A DNA stretch of 18,536 nt. Origin: CAYUWH01 sp964448615 (GTDB lineage Bacteria; Patescibacteriota; Gracilibacteria; Peribacterales; Peribacteraceae). How positions within the stretch are numbered: position 1 is the first letter of the stretch; the number at the start of each line of letters is the position of its first letter. Below, piece by piece: positions 1 through 4,512 of this stretch. Location: assembly GCA_964448615.1 (NCBI GenBank), contig CAYUWH010000026.1, positions 1-18,536 on the forward strand, read 5' to 3'. The position numbers and the translations under genes were made by a program. The notes beneath the pieces were generated by a model. It saw only the letters and a list, made by a program, of their open reading frames with translations, ran no database searches and had not been told where the DNA came from.

Positions 1-63
1 GAAAGCTTGCCGGATCGCTGGAAGACGCTATAAGGGTTATAAAATGAAGATAATAACCAATAT

Positions 64-91
64 TTGATTTATTTTACATTTATTGTATAGT
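64..91 (+). promoter_or_regulatory. Promoter of the STAS gene
   Basis: TTGATT (64-69) and TATAGT (86-91) are separated by 16 bp, a good sigma70-type match. The predicted transcript starts near 98 and has a leader of about 40 nt carrying the AAGGAG ribosome binding site. Just upstream, GGTTAT (35-40) and ATAACC (53-58) form a weak inverted repeat that could be an operator. Confidence 0.6.
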
Positions 92-137
92 ATCCGTTAG
101 AAACACCGTTCCCTGCACATCAACAAGGAGAGACATC

Positions 138-494
138 ATGTCGGGACGCATCAAATGCGAGAAGGTCGGAGAAGTGCTCATCGTCCAGTTTCTGCAGAGG
201 ACGCTGCGGTGCTGCGGACAGAGTCCGGATGGCTTCCCTGTCGTCTGGCCGGAGATCGAGACGCTGTTGAAGAGGAAGCCCAAGCGGATTCTCTTCGACC
301 TCAGTCTCGTCAAGTCGATGGGCGAAGAGGGTCTCGCAATGCTTATTGGACCGCGCAAGATCCTCGGCCGGCAGGCCGTCGCGCTCTGCGGAGCGCAGGG
401 CAGCGTCCACGAACGTCTCCATCTCACCAAGATGGACGACTACTTCCAGATGGCCGCCACCCGCGAGGAGGCCATCCGCCTGCTCAACGAGTAG
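138..494 (+). CDS. STAS-domain protein (anti-sigma factor antagonist-like)
   Basis: A 118-residue protein with the layout of a stand-alone STAS domain: a beta hairpin at residues 5-20, the central strand ILFDLSLVKSM (51-61), a helix after the phosphorylation loop, and a final strand-helix ending in EEAIRLL. Such proteins (SpoIIAA/RsbV type) bind anti-sigma kinases and are switched by phosphorylation of a Ser or Thr in the loop D-S-S/T-G. Here the loop reads GEEG (62-65), so the acceptor Ser is Glu and no phosphorylation is possible at that site. The start is fixed by AAGGAG at 125-130, seven bases before the ATG. It has its own promoter and terminator, so it is probably a single-gene unit. 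The partner kinase or sigma factor is not in the window. The STAS call is firm; the partner-switching role is inferred. Confidence 0.75.
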   Translation: MSGRIKCEKVGEVLIVQFLQRTLRCCGQSPDGFPVVWPEIETLLKRKPKRILFDLSLVKSMGEEGLAMLIGPRKILGRQAVALCGAQGSVHERLHLTKMDDYFQMAATREEAIRLLNE

Positions 495-512
495 TCTGCG
501 ACCAGGAAATTT

Positions 513-543
513 CCCGGCAGCCCCGAAAGGGTTGCCGGGTTTA
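513..543. terminator. Terminator between the STAS gene and ndk
   Basis: An 11-bp stem (513-523 with 529-539, one G-U pair) closes a CGAAA loop and is followed by a short T run on the plus strand. It sits between convergent genes and may work in both directions, though the T tracts are weak. Confidence 0.7.
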
Positions 544-566
544 CCGTTGACTGTTTCTCCGTGCGC

Positions 567-1034
567 TCACTCCTCATCCGTCTCATCGATCTGCATGAAG
601 TGCTCATCGAGAGAGGTCCATGCCGTGAGTTCCTCCGGCTGGAACCAGAGAGCGATTTCATACTGCGCAGTCTCCGCACTGTCGCTTCCGTGAATGAGGT
701 TGAAGCGAACCGAGAGAGCCAGGTCACCACGAATGGTGCCAGGCAGCGCTTTCGAGGGATTCCGTTCCCCCATCATCAGGCGAACACTCCTGATCGCGTT
801 CAGTCCTTCGAGGACCACCGCGACCACGGGACCGGACGTGATGTACGCGACGATCGCGGGGAAATAGGGCTTCCCCTGTTGCGAATGGTAGTGCTGCCGC
901 GCCAGCTCCTCCGTGACCAGCAGCTGCTTGAGACCGACTCGCTTGAGGCCCTTTCGCTCGAAACGCCCGAGGATCTCTCCGACAAGGTTCCGCTGAACGG
1001 CATCGGGCTTGAGCAAGACAAGTGTCCGCTCCAT
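567..1034 (-). CDS. ndk: Nucleoside diphosphate kinase
   Basis: Transfers the gamma phosphate of ATP to nucleoside diphosphates, balancing the NTP pools. The 155 residues start with the family's ERTLVLLKPDAVQRN segment. The block NPSKALPGTIRGDLA (92-106) binds nucleotide, and NLIHGSDS (112-119) carries the phospho-accepting histidine, His115. The length is slightly above the usual 140-150 because of an acidic C-terminal tail (ETDEE). ACGGAG at 1041-1046 (minus strand) is a good ribosome binding site and decides the start. The gene ends close to a terminator shared with the convergent STAS gene. Its upstream region is cut by the scaffold gap, so its relation to purF is unknown. Confidence 0.97.
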   Translation of the reverse strand: MERTLVLLKPDAVQRNLVGEILGRFERKGLKRVGLKQLLVTEELARQHYHSQQGKPYFPAIVAYITSGPVVAVVLEGLNAIRSVRLMMGERNPSKALPGTIRGDLALSVRFNLIHGSDSAETAQYEIALWFQPEELTAWTSLDEHFMQIDETDEE

Positions 1035-1130
1035 GTATCTCTCCGTGAAGGTTTGATGAGTGCCAACGAACGAAGCACATGCGACGATTCACGTATGGCA
1101 CTGCATGAGCAACAATTACTATAGTTTAAG

Positions 1131-1230
1131 NNNNNNNNNNNNNNNNNNNNNNNNNNNNNNNNNNNNNNNNNNNNNNNNNNNNNNNNNNNNNNNNNNNNNN
1201 NNNNNNNNNNNNNNNNNNNNNNNNNNNNNN
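1131..1230. other. Scaffold gap (100 N)
   Basis: Exactly 100 unknown bases, the conventional placeholder for a gap of unknown size. It removes the 3' end of purF and possibly the ndk promoter or further genes. Confidence 0.99.
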
Positions 1231-2612
1231 GTCACCCCGTCGGGAGTGAGGAATTTGATGGAGTCGACATCGAGATCCTCCGCAATTGCCGTAAGAATAT
1301 CTGAGGGCAACTGGCCGTCCTGCAATGCCCCATCGCAGTATTTCCGTACCAGCAATTCTTGCGTGGTGGCGAAATCGATCCCATAGAAACACGGCGAGAC
1401 AATGGGCGGACAGGTCAGGCGCAAGTGAATGGAAGATGGCTGCCCCTTCTTACGGAGTTTTTTAATGAGTTCTTTCATGGTGACACCGCGCACCAAGCTA
1501 TCGTCAATGAGAACGATGTCACGCTCGCGAATCAGGCGTTTATCAATTTTGTATTTTTTCCGCGCTTTTTCTTTGCGTGCGTGATTGGTGATGAATGTTC
1601 GACCGATTCCCGGATTTTTCAGAATGGCATCGGCCCGAGAAAGTTTGCGAACGTCTGCATAGCCGTCAGCGGCTGCCTTCGCGGAATCCGGCACCGGTAC
1701 TACCAAAGCCGTATCGGGAATCTCATGATCCATCAACGCCAATTCTTTTCCAAAGCGATACCGGGCGGAACTGACACCGCGATCATCAATGCGTGATTCA
1801 CGGTGGGCAAAATACGTCCACTCAAAAAAGCAATGTGCTGCTTCGGATGGATGCAGCTGTTCTAACGCAACGCCATCTGCGGGCGTGGCGATCAGGAGTT
1901 GTCCGGGCTGTATATCATGTGCTTTGGCATTTTGCCACACGCCGGTTAAGGCTGATGTCTCTGACGCAATGCCGACGCGTCCGTCATACTCTGTATAGGC
2001 CAAGGGCCGGAAGCCGTGGTGATCGCGGTATGCATAAATACCATCACGATTCAGGAGGACGATATTATACGCACCATCGAGTATTCCCTTGAGTGAGCGA
2101 AATGCTTCGATGATATTTTCCCGCGTGCCGGTGCGAATATGCGCGATCAAAATCTGCTTAATAAGCTCGGTATCCACATCGCAATCGAACGCAGTCCCCT
2201 CCTCTACCATTTCCTGTTTTTTTTGCGGGTAGTTCACAATATTGCCATTGAAGGCGAACGCAAAATTTGTGGCTTCGTCTGCGCCAATGACATTACACGG
2301 CTGAGCCAGCTCCTCACCATCGCCGCCGGATGTGGCATAGCGTGTGTGGCCCAATGCCGCCGATCCTTTCATAGAGGCACTATGAAGATATGGCTCAAGC
2401 ACATCCTGAACCAGGCCGTTTCGTTTCATGACACTGATAATATTGCGTCTTGTTCCATCTCGTTGCGTTTCGCAATGCTGCCAGGCCACGCCGGCACCCA
2501 GTTCACCACGGTGTTGAACACCTCGCGTAATGCGAATCGCATCGGGCACGACATTTCTCCCCTGTCGGTCTAAGACCGCGACAACTCCACACTTATGTCC
2601 GATTTGATCCAT
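1231..2612 (-). CDS. purF: Amidophosphoribosyltransferase, 3' end lost in the gap
   Basis: Catalyses the first step of purine synthesis, glutamine plus PRPP to phosphoribosylamine. The N-terminal Ntn-hydrolase domain has Cys8 (GHKCGVVAV), which must be exposed by removal of a seven-residue leader, plus GHTRYATSGG and FNGNIVNY. The C-terminal phosphoribosyltransferase domain carries the PRPP loop VLIDDSLVRGVT with Asp370-Asp371. Cys261 (AHCFFEW) and Cys408 (SPCFYG) match two of the four iron-sulfur ligands of the Bacillus subtilis enzyme; the other two would lie in the missing end. Leader and cysteines together point to the processed, Fe-S-containing type. The sequence breaks off at FLTPDGV. 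Any reading through the Ns is arbitrary, and 100 bp is probably too short for the missing part. The ATG at 2612 has no clear ribosome binding site. Confidence 0.95.
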
Positions 2613-2666
2613 GGAAACTCGTTTTAATAATGAAGAGCGATTGTATTCATAGATGGCTTACCACCC

Positions 2667-2693
2667 TTCGACTGTGAGCTCAGGGTTGTCGAA
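2667..2693. repeat. Inverted repeat at the GIY-YIG stop codon
   Basis: TTCGAC (2667-2672) pairs with GTCGAA (2688-2693) around a 15-nt loop that contains the GIY-YIG stop codon. It resembles the short CTTCGAC/GTCGAAG palindromes scattered in many Patescibacteria genomes (recalled, not searched). Confidence 0.45.
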
Positions 2694-3039
2694 CAGTGAG
2701 GAGCCCCGCAGTGCGGGGCGACGAATGGTCGGGGCGGCGGGACCCTTCCTCGCTACGTACTTCACTTCGTTCAGTACTAGCTCGTCTGGGCAAGCTCGAA
2801 CTACCACTCCATAATTGCTCTTTTTTCTCTCTTCGCCAACCCTTTATTTCCTTCTCTCGCTCTCTTGCTTTTATGCGATCTGGCTGCGTTTCTGACCAAA
2901 GTAATTTTTTAAAAGGAATTTTCTTTGTGTGGGCACATGCAATGCCTAGCGCATGTTCTTTCAATCGACGCTCAAGATCATTGGTAAATCCTACATAATA
3001 CGATCCATCTGCCAATTCAAGAACATACACCTTATACAT
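2680..3039 (-). CDS. GIY-YIG domain protein (UPF0213-like) with a repeat-encoded tail
   Basis: Residues 1-80 form a minimal GIY-YIG nuclease domain: VYVLELADGSYYVGFT gives the paired VYV/YVG strands and LERRLKEH the conserved arginine helix, followed by a lysine/glutamate-rich end. Family members of this size (about 80-90 residues) are small putative endonucleases, mostly uncharacterised. Residues from about 80 to 119 are different: Ser/Arg-rich, unrelated to the family, and encoded by hairpin and tRNA-derived repeats (2682-2800). The tail is therefore probably read-through into repeat DNA after loss of the original stop. The gene begins 42 nt after the CCA end of tRNA-Pro on the same strand and may be co-transcribed with it. 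No strong ribosome binding site is visible before the ATG. The domain call is confident; nuclease activity is not shown. Confidence 0.8.
   Translation of the reverse strand: MYKVYVLELADGSYYVGFTNDLERRLKEHALGIACAHTKKIPFKKLLWSETQPDRIKAREREKEIKGWRREKKEQLWSGSSSLPRRASTERSEVRSEEGSRRPDHSSPRTAGLLTVRQP
2698..2743 (-). repeat. Duplicate of the tRNA-Pro 3' end and its hairpin
   Basis: This segment matches 3053-3099 as an imperfect direct repeat. The last 21 bases (2723-2743 = 3079-3099) are identical and cover the tRNA-Pro CCA, the 3' acceptor strand and the start of the T stem. Next to it both copies carry a hairpin with different stem sequences (GCCCCGC..GCGGGGC here, AGCCCGC..GCGGGCT at the intact tRNA), so the structure is kept while the bases have changed. 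It looks like the remnant of a second tRNA-Pro 3' end with its terminator. It lies inside the tail of the GIY-YIG gene. Confidence 0.75.
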
Positions 3040-3053
3040 AAGGGTTTGCCATG

Positions 3054-3078
3054 AGGAAGCCCGCTTTTGCGGGCTGAA
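3054..3078 (-). terminator. Hairpin after tRNA-Pro
   Basis: On the minus strand AGCCCGC-AAAA-GCGGGCT follows the tRNA CCA end by a few bases. There is no long T run, so it may be a processing or weak termination signal. It lies between the tRNA and the GIY-YIG start codon. Confidence 0.5.
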
Positions 3079-3081
3079 GAA

Positions 3082-3158
3082 TGGTCGGGGCGGCGGGACT
3101 CGAACTCGCGGCCTCCTGCTCCCAAAGCAGGCGCTCTAGCCAACTGAGCTACGCCCCG
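3082..3158 (-). tRNA. tRNA-Pro (anticodon UGG), CCA encoded
   Basis: The complement folds as a full 77-nt cloverleaf: acceptor CGGGGCG/CGCCCCG, D arm GCTC, anticodon stem CCTGC/GCAGG with loop TTTGGGA (anticodon UGG, G37), T arm with GTTCGAGTC, discriminator A and an encoded CCA. The C1:G72 pair and A73 are the known identity elements of bacterial tRNA-Pro and confirm the assignment. Pieces of this gene are repeated on both sides. Confidence 0.97.
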
Positions 3159-3213
3159 ATGATGTCACAATCTAAACAGGTGTTACGGCACGTAGGCGGT
3201 TTTCTGATAGCTC

Positions 3214-3229
3214 GTCAGCTTAGGCTGAC
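3214..3229. repeat. Hairpin beside the tRNA-Pro fragment
   Basis: GTCAGC-TTAG-GCTGAC is a perfect 6-bp hairpin. It occupies the place where the rest of the tRNA body would follow the 5' fragment at 3235-3263. Confidence 0.5.
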
Positions 3230-3234
3230 TCGAC

Positions 3235-3263
3235 CCAACTGAGCTACGCCCCGAACATGTCAC
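3235..3263 (-). pseudogene. 5' fragment of a tRNA-Pro gene
   Basis: Twenty bases (3235-3254) are identical to 3140-3159, covering the 5' acceptor strand and D stem of tRNA-Pro. After two mismatches the next nine bases (ATGTCACAA) are again identical to the sequence just upstream of the intact tRNA. The anticodon and T arms are missing, so this is a truncated tRNA copy including its 5' flank. Confidence 0.8.
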
Positions 3264-3312
3264 AAGAATACTGGAAAACTCTATAAATACGCAATAGAGC
3301 TAGCTTGCCCAC

Positions 3313-3408
3313 TTTTTGGCTTGCATAAAGCCAAGAAACAGGTATACGCTGGCTCAGGATCCTTCACACGCACCTGCACGTGCGGATTTCACAGAAAGGA
3401 ATAACTTC
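3313..3408 (+). promoter_or_regulatory. Conserved leader, copy 1 (promoter plus 5' UTR)
   Basis: This stretch is repeated at 3936-4030. The first half differs at about nine positions; the last 49 bases from GGATCC to the ribosome binding site are identical. It contains a GGCTT-GCATA-AAGCC hairpin, a possible -35 TTGCAT with TATACG 16 bp downstream, a CGCAC-CTGCAC-GTGCG hairpin (3369-3384), and AAAGGA before the ATG. The identical half would be the transcribed leader. Its conservation exceeds that of the genes it precedes, which suggests a functional RNA or protein-binding element; what binds it is unknown. Confidence 0.65.
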
Positions 3409-3834
3409 ATGAACAGTCATAAGAAGTGTAACGCAGAGGAAGCTCAGAAATACTCACTCATGGCGCAGAAGGCAGCGCAAACCGTGAATCAGAACCATCA
3501 AGAGCAGCATGTCGCAGAGGCCCTGCGGTGCTGGCTTATGGCACAGCGTGAGCCGAAAGAGGCTCTCTGCCACCTGTTTTACATGGAATGCGAGCTCGAA
3601 AAGGCCGGCGTGCCACTCGATGCGATCGGTGTCACGAAGGAGGCATACGACGAACTGCTCCACCGTGGCTCCAAGATAAGCGCTCGTAACTGCTGGGAGT
3701 TAGCCCGTCAGGCCGATCTGGTCAGCGCGAAGATGCTTATCTCGCGGATGGACTGTGCGCTGAAGGCCGCCGGCCTCACGCGCGCAGACATCGAGGTCAA
3801 CGAGGAAATGATCGACCGTGTGCTCAACCGTTGA
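3409..3834 (+). CDS. Small helical-repeat protein, paralog 1
   Basis: I do not recognise this 141-residue protein. It is predicted to be all helical, soluble and without a signal peptide. A unit of about 47 residues occurs twice: first around CWLMAQREPKEALCHLFYME and ending AYDELLHRG, then from CWELARQADLVSAKMLISRM and ending MIDRVLNR. Both have an AG(V/L) turn followed by a second helix. The N-terminal 30 residues may hold a degenerate third unit. The first unit is closely related to the protein at 4031-4399. The start is set by AGAAAGGA seven bases upstream; earlier in-frame starts fall inside the conserved leader and are unlikely. The gene has its own leader and terminator. A role in binding another protein or nucleic acid is a guess from the repeat architecture. 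Confidence 0.75.
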   Translation: MNSHKKCNAEEAQKYSLMAQKAAQTVNQNHQEQHVAEALRCWLMAQREPKEALCHLFYMECELEKAGVPLDAIGVTKEAYDELLHRGSKISARNCWELARQADLVSAKMLISRMDCALKAAGLTRADIEVNEEMIDRVLNR

Positions 3835-3843
3835 GCATGCACT

Positions 3844-3898
3844 ACAGCCCTGAACGCGAGACCCCATAGGGGTTAAGTGGTTCAGGGCTGTTTCTTTG
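3844..3898 (+). terminator. Terminator of the first helical-repeat gene
   Basis: ACAGCCCTGAAC (3844-3855) pairs with GTTCAGGGCTGT (3880-3891), a perfect 12-bp stem followed by TTTCTTTG. The long loop holds a second small hairpin, ACCCC-ATA-GGGGT. Confidence 0.85.
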
Positions 3899-3935
3899 TG
3901 AAATTTGTTGGTAAAGCCACCAAAGCTTTGCTTGG

Positions 3936-4030
3936 TTTTTGGCTTGCATACAGCCAATAAACGGGATACGCTTGGTCCGGATCCTTCACACGCACCTGCA
4001 CGTGCGGATTTCACAGAAAGGAATAACACC
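3936..4030 (+). promoter_or_regulatory. Conserved leader, copy 2 (promoter plus 5' UTR)
   Basis: Second copy of the leader at 3313-3408. The 49 bases up to and including the ribosome binding site are identical, with the same CGCAC/GTGCG hairpin at 3991-4006. The upstream GGCTTGCATACAGCC keeps the hairpin but loses one pair. The spacing from hairpin to Shine-Dalgarno is the same in both copies, as expected for control of translation. Confidence 0.65.
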
Positions 4031-4399
4031 ATGGACGAGCGGGAAATGACCGAACAGGAACAGCACATCGCAGAGGCCCTGCGGTACTGGTTGATGGCAC
4101 AGCGGGAACCTCAGACCGCCGACTATCACCTGTCTGATATGGACGACGCTCTGAATGCAGCCGGTGTTCCTCGCAGTACCATCGGCGTCACTCTGGATGC
4201 CTACAACGAGCTTCTGGGTCGAGGGTCACGGATCAAGTTCGAGCGAAACATGCTGTACGCGCAGACCGCGACGCACAACACGTTGACCATGGTACTCGGA
4301 CGGGCACAGTCGGCGCTGAGCGTGCTCAGCGGCATCGATGGTGGCCACGAAGATGAGATCAAGGCCATGCGCATGCGATTGCAACAGATGCAGCAGTGA
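4031..4399 (+). CDS. Small helical-repeat protein, paralog 2
   Basis: A 122-residue, probably all-helical protein of unknown function. Residues 8-67 (EQEQHIAEALRYWLMAQREP through AYNELLGRGSRI) align without gaps to the first unit of the 3409-3834 protein, with the shared core EALRxWLMAQREP, AAGVP, IGVT and NELL. The C-terminal half differs: a long helix with Ala/Leu/Met-rich spacing (LTMVLGRAQSALSVLSG) and a charged end MRMRLQQMQQ that could form a coiled coil. AGAAAGGA lies at the same distance from the ATG as in the paralog, and the initiator follows the conserved leader directly. The pair probably arose by tandem duplication of leader plus gene, followed by divergence of the C-terminal parts. 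Confidence 0.75.
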   Translation: MDEREMTEQEQHIAEALRYWLMAQREPQTADYHLSDMDDALNAAGVPRSTIGVTLDAYNELLGRGSRIKFERNMLYAQTATHNTLTMVLGRAQSALSVLSGIDGGHEDEIKAMRMRLQQMQQ

Positions 4400-4419
4400 A
4401 CACGACACTCACTGCACAC

Positions 4420-4449
4420 GAGGGCATTTTCCGAAATGCCCTCTTTCTT
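4420..4449 (+). terminator. Terminator of the second helical-repeat gene
   Basis: GAGGGCATTT (4420-4429) and AAATGCCCTC (4434-4443) form a perfect 10-bp stem with a TCCG loop, followed by TTTCTTC. It is a clear intrinsic terminator just ahead of the priA promoter. Confidence 0.9.
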
Positions 4450-4451
4450 CG

Positions 4452-4481
4452 TTGACGCTATCAGGTGTACTCTCGTACACT
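4452..4481 (+). promoter_or_regulatory. Candidate priA promoter with an overlapping inverted repeat
   Basis: TTGACG (4452-4457) and TACACT (4476-4481) are 18 bp apart. GTGTAC-TCTC-GTACAC (4465-4480) is a perfect 6-bp inverted repeat over the -10 box and could be an operator. The transcript would start after the GTG at 4465, which supports the ATG at 4513 as the priA start. Confidence 0.45.
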
Positions 4482-4512
4482 TCTTTCGACGCATCAGCTT
4501 CTCTCCCCTATC

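Noticed and set aside
561..1124. Long open frame on the plus strand opposite ndk
   Set aside because: It is the complement of a clear ndk gene, has no ribosome binding site and no recognisable domain.
1119..1230. Apparent end of purF through the gap into LKL-stop
   Set aside because: The reading frame across 100 Ns is arbitrary, and the placeholder size says nothing about the true distance.
4465..4512. GTG at 4465 as the priA start
   Set aside because: It lies within the predicted promoter and inverted repeat, adds residues without similarity to PriA and has no ribosome binding site.
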